Source of the DNA: Vibrio sp. VB16
GTDB taxonomy: Bacteria; Pseudomonadota; Gammaproteobacteria; Enterobacterales; Vibrionaceae
Direction: 5' to 3'
NCBI RefSeq assembly: GCF_015594925.2
Contig: NZ_CP087590.1
Location: forward strand, 2,666,001 to 2,730,000
Length of the DNA stretch: 64,000 bases
Positions 18,303 through 27,910 of this stretch are shown piece after piece; the first letter of the stretch is position 1; each line of letters starts with the position of its first letter. Below the pieces are notes generated by a model. The model searched no databases and had not been told where the DNA came from. It saw only the letters and a list, made by a program, of their open reading frames with translations. The position numbers and the translations under genes are program-made.

Positions 18303-19130
18303 CTATTTAAGTCTATAAATAATACCCGGATTACACCTTACCATTTCAAAACGGTCAGTGAGCCCAGTTAACGATTCTGAAGCACCCAGTAACAAATACC
18401 CTCCAGGGTTCAGCGAGTTGGCTATTGAGTTAAGAACTTGAGACTTCATGTCAGGCGAAAAATAGATCAGAACATTTCGACAAAAAACAATGTCAAACTT
18501 TCCTAGTAACACATAGCTTTCCATTAAATTCTGAGGCCGAAAATTAACGAATCGCTTAACGTTATCTTTGACCTTCATTCTGCCGTCGCCTGCATCTTCA
18601 AAATAGGTACGTCGACGTTCAGGGGAAAGCCCCCTTCCCAGCGCTAAGCTATCGTAGACACCAGCACGGCACATATCGAGCATACTGGCGGAAATATCCG
18701 TCGCAGTTATAGAAACATTTGGAATCAAACCCGGTCTCTTTTGCTGGGTCTCCAATATTGTCATTGCCATTGAATACGCTTCTTGGCCAGAAGAGCTCGC
18801 TGCTGACCAGATCTTAATTGGTCTTTTACGCTCAGCGACTTCTGGTAAAAGCTTCTCTGCCAATACAGTAAAAGGATAACCATCACGAAACCATAGCGTT
18901 TCATTCGTTGTCATTGCGTCTACTGCTGCAATCCGCAATTCGCGGTTTCTACCTGTGACCACATTTCTCAATAAATCAGATAACGAATCGAGCTTAAACT
19001 TATTAACTAGGGGGCTCAAACGGCTACGCACAAGGTATTGCTTGCTGTCACCTAATACGATGCCGCATTGCGATTCCAGAAAGCGGCTAAAGTCACGGTA
19101 CTCTTGATCACTTATCGTAATAGCTGTCAT
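18303..19130 (-). CDS. cheR: Chemotaxis protein methyltransferase CheR
   Basis: CheR methylates chemoreceptor glutamates with S-adenosylmethionine. The 275-aa product has an N-terminal helical CheR domain (residues 1-70) and a SAM-binding domain with IWSAASSSGQEAYSMAMTI, ITATDIS and FDIVFCRNVLIYFS. Its length equals the family's. It is 13 bases after cheV and co-transcribed with it. Confidence 0.97.
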   Translation of the reverse strand: MTAITISDQEYRDFSRFLESQCGIVLGDSKQYLVRSRLSPLVNKFKLDSLSDLLRNVVTGRNRELRIAAVDAMTTNETLWFRDGYPFTVLAEKLLPEVAERKRPIKIWSAASSSGQEAYSMAMTILETQQKRPGLIPNVSITATDISASMLDMCRAGVYDSLALGRGLSPERRRTYFEDAGDGRMKVKDNVKRFVNFRPQNLMESYVLLGKFDIVFCRNVLIYFSPDMKSQVLNSIANSLNPGGYLLLGASESLTGLTDRFEMVRCNPGIIYRLK

Positions 19131-19143
19131 TAATTTCTCTTTA

Positions 19144-20076
19144 TTATTTTACTACTGCTGCTTTTACTGCTGCACCCAACTCATCAGGGTTAAACTTAGC
19201 GATAAATTCATTGGCACCTACACGTTCTACCATAGCTTGGTTAAATACACCACTCAGAGAGGTATGCAAAATGATATGTAGATCTTTTAGGTCTGGGTGT
19301 CTTCGAACTTCCGCCGTTAACGTATAACCATCCATTTCAGGCATTTCGATATCAGAGATAACCAGAGAAATCTGTTCGTAAATACTACCTTCTGAGGCCA
19401 TTTCCACGAGTTTATCATACGCTTCTTTACCATCTTTAACTAAAACGGCTTCAAATCCGATAGATTCAACCGCTCTTTGCACCTGTTTTCGTGCAACGGT
19501 CGAGTCATCCGCTATCAATATACGGCGAACAATTTGTTTTTCTGCTTTTTGTTCTGCGTCGGCAATTTCTTGCGCTATATCCGTGCTCATTTCTTCTTCT
19601 ACTGGCGAGATCTCAGCCAAGATTTTTTCGACATCTAATATCTCTACAAGCTCGTTGTCTATATTGGTTACGGCTGTGAGGTAATGAGCACTACCTGCAC
19701 CGTCTGGTGGAGGAAGTATGGCTTCCCAATGCATATTTATAATGCGTTCAACAGACGTGACCAAGAAACCCTGTACCGTTCTGTTAAACTCAGAAATAAC
19801 GACAAAACAATTTGCTAGATCGGTTGTAGGTCGTCCACCAATCGCCAAGCTTAAGTCTATAACTGAAATCGTATTCCCACGTATATGCGCAACCCCAACA
19901 ACGAGTGGATTCAAGTTAGGCATTGATGTAAGTCTAGGGCATTGGAGCACTTCTTTCACTTTAAATACGTTTATACCGTATCTTTGACGTCCCATAAGTC
20001 GAAATGTCAGTAGCTCTAATCTATTCTGACCTACTAATTGTGTACGTTGATTCACTGAATCCATAATACCGGTCAT
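19144..20076 (-). CDS. cheV: Chemotaxis coupling/response-regulator protein CheV
   Basis: CheV couples receptors to CheA and carries a receiver domain for adaptation. The 310-aa product has a CheW-like domain (about 15-170, with YGINVFKVKEVLQCP and VAHIRGNTISVIDL) and a C-terminal receiver (about 185-310: RRILIADDSTVARKQ, the phospho-acceptor Asp in VISDIEMPEMDG, Lys in EFIAKFNP). The start has GGAG about 9 bases ahead. In Vibrio cheV-cheR lie directly upstream of flgB, as here. Confidence 0.96.
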   Translation of the reverse strand: MTGIMDSVNQRTQLVGQNRLELLTFRLMGRQRYGINVFKVKEVLQCPRLTSMPNLNPLVVGVAHIRGNTISVIDLSLAIGGRPTTDLANCFVVISEFNRTVQGFLVTSVERIINMHWEAILPPPDGAGSAHYLTAVTNIDNELVEILDVEKILAEISPVEEEMSTDIAQEIADAEQKAEKQIVRRILIADDSTVARKQVQRAVESIGFEAVLVKDGKEAYDKLVEMASEGSIYEQISLVISDIEMPEMDGYTLTAEVRRHPDLKDLHIILHTSLSGVFNQAMVERVGANEFIAKFNPDELGAAVKAAVVK

Positions 20077-20179
20077 AAACTCAACTCCATTTAAAAACTT
20101 CTGAATAAAAAAATGTTAACCTAATTGAGCCATTTTACAAGAAAGCACAATATGGATGCTGTAATAAGGGAATTCTAAT

Positions 20180-20899
20180 ATGTATTTTATCTATGTATGC
20201 AAGGCATTATATAACTCTCTTGATAAATCTATCGGTCTTTTTGTCTTTTTCTTTAGCATTTTTTCATATGCCGCCACCACTGAACAGATAGAGTTAATTC
20301 AAAAAGCAGCGGAAGATCACGTTATTCAGGTTACTCAAGTACCTGCTGACGGTGCCCTAGTGGTTGTCGCGGCGAATATCGATTCTAGAATAAAAGCGAC
20401 CACCTGCCCAACCCTCTTAACCACCTCTTCCACTTCTAAAGGTCACTCCACCAGCAATATAACCGTTTTAGTTGAGTGTAAAGAAGACAACTGGCGCGTT
20501 TATGTACCCGTTCGCACCAAACTATCATTACCACTAGTGACGGCAAATCGTTCGTTGGTTCGCGGCGAAATTATCGATAAATTTGATCTCACCATATCAA
20601 TGATAGAACTGAATTCTTATCGCCGACAAGGTTTTGATGCAATAAAAAACGTCGCGGGAGCAAAAATGAAAAAAAACGTTCGTATCGGTGAAGTAATTGA
20701 ACGAAATGATATTTGTGTCGTATGCAGAAATGAAAAAGTCATCATTAAAGCCTTCAAAGGCGAACTAACGATTACAACAAAAGGCACGGCACTCTCTGAT
20801 GGTTCCACTGGTGACCAAATAAGAGTGAAAAACGACAAATCTAAACGTATAATAGAAGGTGTGGTAACCGGAATTTCAGAAATAACGGTGTATTTTTAG
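20180..20899 (+). CDS. flgA: Flagellar P-ring chaperone FlgA
   Basis: FlgA is a periplasmic chaperone needed for P-ring assembly. The 239-aa product has a hydrophobic N-terminal signal (SIGLFVFFFSIFSYA), then a SAF-type domain with VTANRSLVRGEII and a closing LSDGSTGDQIRVKN, hallmarks of FlgA. AAGGGAATTCTA precedes the start. Divergent from cheV with a 103-base gap. Confidence 0.94.
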   Translation: MYFIYVCKALYNSLDKSIGLFVFFFSIFSYAATTEQIELIQKAAEDHVIQVTQVPADGALVVVAANIDSRIKATTCPTLLTTSSTSKGHSTSNITVLVECKEDNWRVYVPVRTKLSLPLVTANRSLVRGEIIDKFDLTISMIELNSYRRQGFDAIKNVAGAKMKKNVRIGEVIERNDICVVCRNEKVIIKAFKGELTITTKGTALSDGSTGDQIRVKNDKSKRIIEGVVTGISEITVYF

Positions 20900-20969
20900 T
20901 TCACTTTCTAACAAACTGGCCGATACAAAGAATAATGAGAGAAAAGTCAGAAAAAACGCAACAAATAAT

Positions 20970-20996
20970 TAAAGTTCGTGCTAAGTTGGCCGATAT
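20970..20996 (+). promoter_or_regulatory. sigma-28 (FliA) promoter of flgMN
   Basis: TAAAG (20970-20974), 14 bases, GCCGATAT (20989-20996): essentially a consensus FliA site, 43 bases before the flgM start. It lets flgM be renewed once FliA is active. Confidence 0.9.
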
Positions 20997-21038
20997 CTCA
21001 TACATGACATTTACTAAATACGCGAAAAGGCTTCAATT

Positions 21039-21347
21039 ATGGCAGGTATAGACAATATTCGATCGAGCCACACAATGACAACTGGTCGTAGTGCGACTCG
21101 CTCTGAATCTGGATCTTCTAGCTCTAGTTCTGTTACAGAACCTAAGAGTAGTAAAGATTCCGTTTCCCTAAGCCAGCAAGGAAAAGCCATCGGACAACTT
21201 CATCAAGACATGGCTTCTCAGCCAAGCTTCGATAGTGCTAAAGTAGCCGCGATAAAAGATGCCATTGCTAACGGCTCTTACCGTGTCGACCCAGAAAAGT
21301 TGGCGGAGAATATGATGAAATTTGAAAATGAATTAGGTGGGCTGTAA
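21039..21347 (+). CDS. flgM: Anti-sigma-28 factor FlgM
   Basis: FlgM holds FliA inactive until it is exported through the finished hook-basal body. The 102-aa product has the Ser-rich disordered N-half (SESGSSSSSSV) and the FliA-binding C-half (KDSVSLSQQGKAIGQL, VAAIKDAIANGSYRVDPEKL, AENMMKFE). Sigma-28 promoter upstream, flgN 21 bases downstream. Confidence 0.96.
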   Translation: MAGIDNIRSSHTMTTGRSATRSESGSSSSSSVTEPKSSKDSVSLSQQGKAIGQLHQDMASQPSFDSAKVAAIKDAIANGSYRVDPEKLAENMMKFENELGGL

Positions 21348-21368
21348 TTCAGCCCAACTTATAATCCC

Positions 21369-21794
21369 ATGGCAAAACTTGTTGATTTAGTTAATTACCA
21401 ATTAGAAAACGCGCAACAGCTTTCTATCCTTTTAGAAAAGGAGAAAGTGGCGATCACCTCACGCACATCTTCCGATATAGAAGTACTGGCTAAAGAAAAA
21501 CTCCAGCTGATTACTCAACTTCAACAAAGCGATCAACGTATTGCTAATCACACCGATATCGAGCAGTTACAAACGGATGAATCATTAAAGTCGAAGGTTG
21601 AACTAATTCGCTCTGTGATACATGACTGCCAACAAGCAAACGAAGTTAATGGCGAAGCGCTTCAGCGCGCGCAACTAAGCTATAATAAGCTGAATAATTT
21701 GATGCAACAAAGCAGAGGGAAAATAGGAATGACCTATACCTCTGATGGTCACACATCGACAGTCTCTACTCTCGGAACCAATATTAAGGCGTAG
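21369..21794 (+). CDS. flgN: Flagellar export chaperone FlgN
   Basis: FlgN is the cytoplasmic chaperone for FlgK and FlgL. The 141-aa, mostly helical product has the FlgN pattern (LENAQQLSILLEKEKVAITS, LAKEKLQLITQLQQSDQRI, YNKLNNLMQQSRGKIGMTY). Forms the flgMN unit. Confidence 0.94.
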   Translation: MAKLVDLVNYQLENAQQLSILLEKEKVAITSRTSSDIEVLAKEKLQLITQLQQSDQRIANHTDIEQLQTDESLKSKVELIRSVIHDCQQANEVNGEALQRAQLSYNKLNNLMQQSRGKIGMTYTSDGHTSTVSTLGTNIKA

Positions 21795-21815
21795 TTTTTT
21801 AATATATCAAATTCG

Positions 21816-21846
21816 AAAAAAAACGGCATATATTGCCGTTTTTTTG
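21816..21846. terminator. Terminator between flgN and flgP, usable both ways
   Basis: AAACGGCA (21821-21828) pairs with TGCCGTTT (21834-21841) around TATAT, with an A run before and a T run after. It lies between the convergent flgN and flgP genes. Confidence 0.85.
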
Positions 21847-21868
21847 CATCTGGAGAAGACGTTGATAA

Positions 21869-22306
21869 TTAAAAGAGAGTTTGCTGCCGCTTAGACGGCA
21901 CTTGTTGCACTTCACCGTAATCTTTTAATCTGTCCATTTTGGTCACGTCCAGTTCAAGCTCTGTGACATAACTGTCGCCAACGGGATAACTACGCACAAC
22001 TTCAGCACCACGGATTACGCCATCTACGGAGCCAGTTGTCAGTTCCGTGCCTAACCTTTGATCCTGTAGGCTTGCTCGGCCACTTACCCGCATACCGTAG
22101 ATTTGCTCTGCTAGTTCTCGATAGGCATCGATTTTGGAGGCTCGCATCGCTCGAATGCGTTGCTCTTCGACACTTTCGCCCTTCTGCTCACTAACACTGG
22201 CGTAGCCCACTGCCGTTAATACATTATCCGCATTCATCTTTTGGAGCGGTTGGCATCCTGTCGCAATCAACACAGACGCTATCAGCAAAAACTTTTTCAA
22301 ATACAT
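21869..22306 (-). CDS. flgP: Flagellar outer-membrane lipoprotein FlgP
   Basis: FlgP forms part of the outer disk (H/basal-disk structure) of sheathed Vibrio motors. The 145-aa precursor has a lipoprotein signal with lipobox ATGC (Cys18) and an LPP20-type domain (VGYASVSEQKGESVEEQRIR, SKIDAYRELAEQIYGMRV). It follows flgO by 9 bases on the same strand, as the flgOP pair does in V. cholerae. Confidence 0.92.
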   Translation of the reverse strand: MYLKKFLLIASVLIATGCQPLQKMNADNVLTAVGYASVSEQKGESVEEQRIRAMRASKIDAYRELAEQIYGMRVSGRASLQDQRLGTELTTGSVDGVIRGAEVVRSYPVGDSYVTELELDVTKMDRLKDYGEVQQVPSKRQQTLF

Positions 22307-22315
22307 AATAAGCTC

Positions 22316-22951
22316 CTATGGGCGCAAAATGATGGTATTTTTAGATGAACGAGTAGGATCAGAACGAATAATTAACCCATCTTCGGTTCGAATAGTGTTC
22401 AAGGTATCTAAATCACGGCCAATTCGATCCGCAGGTAGGAAACCTTGTGCCGTTGCGACCACAATACGGCTACGCATTGCCACAACCCTTGCATTCACTA
22501 ACACGCCACCTTCTTGACGCAACATCGTTCCTGTCAAGACATAGGTTACCTGTTGTTCTTGAGCTAGATCTTGCCAATCACGACTTAACGCGAAATCGCC
22601 TTGTTGTGTAACTCTTATCGACCCGGTTGTTTTGAAATCCACCACCTGAAAACCACGTTGTTGAAGCTGGTATATAAATGCTTCAGACACTGAGTTCCCT
22701 AGCCAACTAGAGGTATCTAACTCTTGCAAATCCACAAACGATGTCACCGCGATAGGCGTTCGTGCAGAAATGCTGGTATTGGTTACAATTAATTCATCGG
22801 TCAGGCTTTCTACAAAAAAGTCCATTGTATGTCGAGGATTCTCCATCAGCATAAAACGACTTCCAGCGTAGGGTTCTTTACCGTTATAAATGGGTGCATA
22901 TGAGCACGATGCGATAAGCACACTCACTACTGCAATAAACCATTTTTTCAT
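22316..22951 (-). CDS. flgO: Flagellar outer-membrane lipoprotein FlgO
   Basis: FlgO is an outer-membrane lipoprotein needed for full motility in Vibrio. The ATG at 22951 is preferred over 22996 because it has GGAG 9 bases ahead and begins a clean lipoprotein signal (MKKWFIAVVSVLIASC, lipobox IASC). The mature domain has FVESLTDELIVTN, PIAVTSFVDLQELD and DLAQEQQVTYVLTGTML, the FlgO domain pattern. First gene of the flgOP unit, divergent from flgT. Confidence 0.92.
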   Translation of the reverse strand: MKKWFIAVVSVLIASCSYAPIYNGKEPYAGSRFMLMENPRHTMDFFVESLTDELIVTNTSISARTPIAVTSFVDLQELDTSSWLGNSVSEAFIYQLQQRGFQVVDFKTTGSIRVTQQGDFALSRDWQDLAQEQQVTYVLTGTMLRQEGGVLVNARVVAMRSRIVVATAQGFLPADRIGRDLDTLNTIRTEDGLIIRSDPTRSSKNTIILRP

Positions 22952-23019
22952 TGTCTTCATCTCCAGATATACTTGATGCCGTATGTTCTTTAACAAAGTT
23001 TAACTCTCATAAACCATTG

Positions 23020-23035
23020 TGGAACAATCTTTGCT
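23020..23035 (+). promoter_or_regulatory. sigma-54 promoter of flgT
   Basis: TGGAACAATCTTTGCT matches TGGCAC-N5-TTGCW with one change (A for C at base 4), with correct spacing, about 90 bases before the flgT start. Confidence 0.82.
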
Positions 23036-23122
23036 TTTCAATATTTGCTTATAATGAAAATTGACATCTTAAATCAACTAACCAAACAAGTTGCAAGAAC
23101 TATACCCACTTGGGAAACACAA

Positions 23123-24259
23123 ATGAAAAAACTAAAAATCAGTACTTTCTTGTTTTTAATATCGCTATTGTTTAGCAAGTTCGTCTTCGCAGAGTGGTAC
23201 GAAGTCAATGGTTCTTCAACCTATGTGTCTTCTGAAGAAACGGCAAGAATCTATGCGTTAGAAGATGCCATATACCAGGCGATGAAATTCTCTGGAGCAG
23301 ACATAGGCTCACTGAGTACGTTGCGTCCATTTCTGGAAGAGAAAAGAAACGAATATCAATTTACTAACCATGAAGTGAGATACATTCGAGTACTAAATTC
23401 GAAATCTAATGACGGCAACATGACGTTACGTGTTCAATTAGACATCTACCCTTCGGCAACGGGTTGCCATGTTGACCAATACAAAAAGACGTTCCTAGTG
23501 GGTAATATTGATCTTATTTCACCTCAGCAGGCTGTTATGGGGCAGATCTACGACATAGGTGACGACTTTAGCCATGTCGTCAACCGGCAGTTGGACCAAG
23601 AGTCCATCAGCTTTGTCTCCGTTGGAACCACCGATTACGAAATAGATAAACGCAATCCTTCAATGCTCCAAATGATTGCTCAAGACGCCAATGCGCAATA
23701 TATCATTGGTGGAAAAATCACTGACTTAACGGCAACCGTTGATCAGAAGTTGTTAAAAGATGACATCACCAACCGCCAGTTTGCTTTGGAAATGCAGATC
23801 TATGACGGTAAGACCGGACAAGAGGTGTATCGCCGTGCTTATAGAGAAGTGGCGGTATGGGGTTTTCCCAAAACCAGTCAGGTCGATACGCGGAGTGCTC
23901 GGTTCTGGGCATCAACATATGGTCAAATGCTCTTAAGGGTGAGTCGCAATATCATGCTTGACCTAGAATCAGAACTCTCGTGTAAAATCACGCTACCTGA
24001 AGTGGTCGACATCCGTGGCGACAAAGTCATGATAAATTTGGGTAGAATACATGGTGTTAAAGTAGGTGATAAGTTGCAGCTATGGCATACCGGGTCGTTT
24101 ATCGACCAAGCCGGGCTTCCTAGAAACCGAGTATCCCAAAGCGAGATCACACTTACCGTTGCAAGAATATTTGATCAAGAAGCGGAGCTCAATATTGATC
24201 AACCACAGTTAGCGCAGAGCATTCAGATTGGGGATGTCATGCACAAAGAAATTCGTTGA
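23123..24259 (+). CDS. flgT: Flagellar H-ring protein FlgT
   Basis: FlgT is the periplasmic core of the Vibrio H ring, needed to hold the T ring and stators. The ATG at 23123 is chosen because it follows GGGAA and begins a signal peptide (MKKLKISTFLFLISLLFSKF, ending VFA before EWYEVNG); a longer frame from 23045 would overlap the promoter leader. The 378-aa product has a conserved Cys pair region (TGCHVDQ, SELSCKI) and a C-terminal domain with HGVKVGDKLQLWHTG. Confidence 0.93.
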   Translation: MKKLKISTFLFLISLLFSKFVFAEWYEVNGSSTYVSSEETARIYALEDAIYQAMKFSGADIGSLSTLRPFLEEKRNEYQFTNHEVRYIRVLNSKSNDGNMTLRVQLDIYPSATGCHVDQYKKTFLVGNIDLISPQQAVMGQIYDIGDDFSHVVNRQLDQESISFVSVGTTDYEIDKRNPSMLQMIAQDANAQYIIGGKITDLTATVDQKLLKDDITNRQFALEMQIYDGKTGQEVYRRAYREVAVWGFPKTSQVDTRSARFWASTYGQMLLRVSRNIMLDLESELSCKITLPEVVDIRGDKVMINLGRIHGVKVGDKLQLWHTGSFIDQAGLPRNRVSQSEITLTVARIFDQEAELNIDQPQLAQSIQIGDVMHKEIR

Positions 24260-24315
24260 GTTATCTGTGATGATTTTGCGAAAAAGTGCGTCAACTTGTA
24301 AATAAGGTGAATTAG

Positions 24316-24351
24316 AAGGCCGAGTAGATCTCTCTCCACTTGGCCTTTTTG
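24316..24351 (+). terminator. Terminator of flgT
   Basis: AAGGCCGAGT (24316-24325) pairs with ACTTGGCCTT (24338-24347), with one G-T type mismatch, followed by a T run to 24351. It separates flgT from the convergent chemoreceptor gene. Confidence 0.75.
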
Positions 24352-24354
24352 ATT

Positions 24355-26328
24355 TTACTGAGTTTTGAATTGATTAGAGAGACTTTGTAACTTGTCTGCA
24401 AGTACCGTCTGTTCTTTGGCGGCCAAAGCGATTTGCTCACCACTTTTCACACTAATTTGAACGCTATTACTTATGCTTTGCGCATTAGACGAAATATCTG
24501 TACTTACAATAACTTGTTGTTCCGCAGCGGTTGCTATTCCAGTAGCCATTTGTCGTATTTTGTCGATAGAAGCCACCACCGCGTTTAACGTTTCTTGTAC
24601 CTCTGACGACTTTGTTACGCTAGACTGTGCAAGCTCTTTTGTATCACTCACTTGTTCAAACGCGCTATCACTGTCTGATTGAAGCTTCTTCACCATCGCT
24701 TCTATCTCTTGAGTTGAGTCTTGAGTACGCTGAGCCAAAGAACGTACTTCATCGGCAACAACCGCAAATCCCCGGCCATATTCGCCCGCTCGTGCCGCTT
24801 CAATTGCCGCATTCAAGGCCAGCAAGTTCGTTTGCTCGGCAATGCCATGAATCACATCGACAACACTAGATATATTACTGCTACTTTCATGCAGTTGGTT
24901 AATGGTAGAGGAAATACGATCAATTTTTAACGATACCTGATTGATCGACCCTGATGATTCTTCGACAATCCGGCTACTTTCAGATATTAAATTATTGGCA
25001 AGATTCGCTTCATCTGATGCTGCGTGAATATTTAACGCCACCTCTTTTACCGATACACTCATCTCTTCTATCGCACTGACCACCTGCAAAACTTGTTTTT
25101 GTTCATCTTTAAGAATAGATGCACTCTCATTTACAATCACTTCCGACTCTTCTGCTGCCGTCGCTAATTGATCACTAGAGCTCGCAATTACATGTACCGC
25201 ATCCGTTAAAGAATCCAGCATCACATTTAGGTTTTTAGCGATAGTACTTAACTCATCGTTCCCCGTAACCTCACAACGTAACACCAAGTTTTTTTCAGCG
25301 GCATAGGCCATAGTGCTATTCAAATCTAACACCTGCTTTGAAAGGCTTCTCATTAATAACAGGCTAAAGTAACTTGTCAATAACACTAATACCGAAGAGA
25401 AAATAAGATAAAACCAGAATGCTTTCGTTTCATTACTCACTATATTTTCAGAAAAATACAGTATTTCAGAGGTTAACTTCTCTTCTTGCTCTTTCAGTAA
25501 ATTTATTCTGTTGGTTGAAGCGGCAAACCATGACTCTGCATTTTGGTTCAGTTCATTCGCATAGGCTTTGGCCCGATATTCGTCAACCTCACCAAATGGT
25601 TGTTGTTTTTCTAACTGCTTGAAAGAGGTGATATGATCGTCAGTCGCGTAAATTTGAAAAGTGCTTAAATAGCTATTTTGCTCACTAACTAACTGAACAA
25701 ATTTTTTAAACATTCCCGGAGAAAACTGTCCTTGTCCAAAGGTATTACTTAATACTGCTCTCTCGATGCCAGCCCGCTCTTTTCCTTGAAGAAACTCGTA
25801 ATAGGCAGCGAGTGACCGACTAATATCTGCGACATGTGATATCCGTACTGCCAACCCAGGCACAGATAGCAACCTCGCATTCAATGTAGTGTAATACTTA
25901 AGTGCGTCTCCAAGTGGTGTTGATAACGCTGTAATGCCGCTTCTCATCGACTGGATATCAGCAATCATTCCATTTGCTTTTTCAACAACGGACCAAAGCT
26001 CTGGATGGCGCTTTAGGTTTACTTCATTTTCGTTAAGGTATCCTTGTAAATCCAAGAGGCGTTTGTCGGTCTCCTGTCTCTGAATGGGTAGTTTTGAAAC
26101 AAACTTATTGCCTTTCGAACCTAAGTATCCTGCAGACATTCCTCTCTCTTTTTGCAGCTCATGAACAAGCCGACTGTTGAAGGCTGATAGCTCTACGAAG
26201 TTATAAATCTCTGAAGCGGAGTTTTTAGAATGATTGGTGACGACTATTTTTGTACCTGAAAAATAGCATAAAGTTACCAGTAAAGGCAGAATGACCAGCA
26301 TGAGCTTTTGTTTGACGTTGAAGTGCAT
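24355..26328 (-). CDS. Methyl-accepting chemotaxis protein with nitrate/nitrite-sensing-type (NIT) domain
   Basis: A 657-aa membrane chemoreceptor. TM1 is at about 8-28, followed by a long periplasmic region with LVHELQKERGMSAGYLGSKG, the hallmark of NIT sensor domains. TM2 is at about 305-330, followed by HAMP and a cytoplasmic signalling region whose tip is EQTNLLALNAAIEAARAGEY. It would feed CheA/CheW in response to a small ligand; nitrate/nitrite is the family's named ligand but not shown here. It sits just outside the flagellar cluster, convergent with flgT. Confidence 0.92.
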   Translation of the reverse strand: MHFNVKQKLMLVILPLLVTLCYFSGTKIVVTNHSKNSASEIYNFVELSAFNSRLVHELQKERGMSAGYLGSKGNKFVSKLPIQRQETDKRLLDLQGYLNENEVNLKRHPELWSVVEKANGMIADIQSMRSGITALSTPLGDALKYYTTLNARLLSVPGLAVRISHVADISRSLAAYYEFLQGKERAGIERAVLSNTFGQGQFSPGMFKKFVQLVSEQNSYLSTFQIYATDDHITSFKQLEKQQPFGEVDEYRAKAYANELNQNAESWFAASTNRINLLKEQEEKLTSEILYFSENIVSNETKAFWFYLIFSSVLVLLTSYFSLLLMRSLSKQVLDLNSTMAYAAEKNLVLRCEVTGNDELSTIAKNLNVMLDSLTDAVHVIASSSDQLATAAEESEVIVNESASILKDEQKQVLQVVSAIEEMSVSVKEVALNIHAASDEANLANNLISESSRIVEESSGSINQVSLKIDRISSTINQLHESSSNISSVVDVIHGIAEQTNLLALNAAIEAARAGEYGRGFAVVADEVRSLAQRTQDSTQEIEAMVKKLQSDSDSAFEQVSDTKELAQSSVTKSSEVQETLNAVVASIDKIRQMATGIATAAEQQVIVSTDISSNAQSISNSVQISVKSGEQIALAAKEQTVLADKLQSLSNQFKTQ

Positions 26329-26674
26329 GTAATTTTCCGTTGTTGTTCATTCAATCTATTAGCGACCGAATTTTTTATTCCATTAATAGCTATATATAAA
26401 GTGGGATTTACTTATGATTTTTTACTAAAGCCTAGCGTTGCGCAAATCCGCTAATACACTTTAGTTTAGATCTGAAAAATTTGCGTATGTCGCGGGTAAT
26501 TAACTCACCTAAGCATTCAATAACGATAGCATCATGACTTAAGTGGGTTGTTTTAATGGAAGTAATCCAGACGGACACGTCTGAACTAGGATATCCAAGA
26601 ACCGGATACCCTGCGGTATAGATGTGTATTTACACGCAGTCGAAGAATGGTTTTATTATTTCTGCATTCAAATA
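26329..26674. other. 346-base gap between chemoreceptor genes with clustered hairpins
   Basis: No gene. CAGACG-GACA-CGTCTG (26568-26583), the palindrome GGATATCC (26589-26596) and GTGTA-TT-TACAC (26624-26635) lie in close series downstream of the receptor gene at 26675. They may shape the 3' end of that transcript; none has a classical T run. The AT-rich part near 26340-26420 should hold the promoter of the receptor at 24355-26328, but no clear sigma-28 site is seen. Confidence 0.4.
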
Positions 26675-27763
26675 CTATTTCGAATTGATTATTTCGTCCA
26701 TCAAACCATCGAGTTGATAAACGACTTGGGTACTGGCATCTTCCATCGCGTGCACTGAACTGATTATCTTGCCAATATTCGTCTTGTTACCCGATTGCAT
26801 CGCTTCCCTGCCATGTTCGTGCACCAAACGATGCGGCTCCTCAAGCAAAGAATAACTGCGAAGGTTCTTATATTGGACACCACCACCGTTGTAATACCAT
26901 TTTCCTAACCTGCATTCAGTGTGAGTATTTACCGTTTCGTTAAACGCTTTCTTTTCTAGATGACTGTATATATTGCTTTTCCACACGGCATGGTCAAGTT
27001 TAACGGTGTCTAAAAACGCCCTTGTTGAGGCAACATGAATCACATCTTGCATATGTTCAGATTTTAAAATGACCTCATTAACTATCGAGCCAATTTGGGC
27101 AGATGATGCGGAAACCTCCTCGGCACAAACATGGTTTTCATCAATAGTGTTTTTGATTGAACCTACCTGAGTGAGTACTTGGTTAACGAGCTTATCAATC
27201 TGCTTGCTCGCATCATGGGCTTTCCCTGCTAACGTCCTAACTTCATCCGCGACTACTGCAAATCCTCTGCCCGCTTCTCCTGCCCTTGCCGCTTCTATGG
27301 CGGCATTAAGTGCAAGCAAATTCGTTTGATCTGATATTTCTTGTATTGCCGATACAAGGTGTCCAATCGAGTTTGCAGTATCGTCCAAGACTGTCACGGC
27401 TTCCATACTGCTGCTGGCTTGACTACTTATTTTTTCCGATCGATTCTCTAGTCGAGCTAGCGCCTGATGAGTTTGGCTAAACATGTCATCAAGTAATGTA
27501 AGCTCATGGTTTTCCTGTTCAAGCGATTCGGCACTTGTCGCCATTCCTGCTCGGATGGCTTCAAGCATGGCGCCGCCTTTCAAGCTGCTTAGCATCAACT
27601 CCGTTCCTAAATCACATTTTCCCTTAGCAACGGTCACTTCTAATGACGACGTTTTCAGTTGTTTTTGTAAGGATTCGACCTCATCTTGATATTGAGTTTT
27701 TAACGATGCTAATTCTTGCCTCAAAACGTCATTTTCAAGTTTTAGTTTTCTTGATATAAACAT
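26675..27763 (-). CDS. Soluble methyl-accepting chemotaxis protein with C-terminal CZB domain
   Basis: A 362-aa chemoreceptor without membrane segments. A predicted coiled coil at residues 5-50 is followed by an MCP signalling hairpin (SDQTNLLALNAAIEAARAGE, GRGFAVVADEVRTLAG) and a C-terminal chemoreceptor zinc-binding domain (about 255-330: LDTVKLDHAVWKSNIY, CRLGKWYYNGGG, EEPHRLVHEHG). CZB domains bind zinc through His/Cys and are used by cytoplasmic receptors to sense zinc or oxidants. It is shorter than usual and has no HAMP. The ligand is unknown. Confidence 0.9.
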   Translation of the reverse strand: MFISRKLKLENDVLRQELASLKTQYQDEVESLQKQLKTSSLEVTVAKGKCDLGTELMLSSLKGGAMLEAIRAGMATSAESLEQENHELTLLDDMFSQTHQALARLENRSEKISSQASSSMEAVTVLDDTANSIGHLVSAIQEISDQTNLLALNAAIEAARAGEAGRGFAVVADEVRTLAGKAHDASKQIDKLVNQVLTQVGSIKNTIDENHVCAEEVSASSAQIGSIVNEVILKSEHMQDVIHVASTRAFLDTVKLDHAVWKSNIYSHLEKKAFNETVNTHTECRLGKWYYNGGGVQYKNLRSYSLLEEPHRLVHEHGREAMQSGNKTNIGKIISSVHAMEDASTQVVYQLDGLMDEIINSK

Positions 27764-27910
27764 AATTCGCCCACTCTAAGCCATTCTGCATTGTTATTAT
27801 ATCTATGCAACTTAACACGCCAATCATATGAATTCAGTGACCTATACAGGCGAGCGTGTTTTTCTTATTGACCTACTTCATATTTACCAAATATTCACGC
27901 ATTTTAGTCA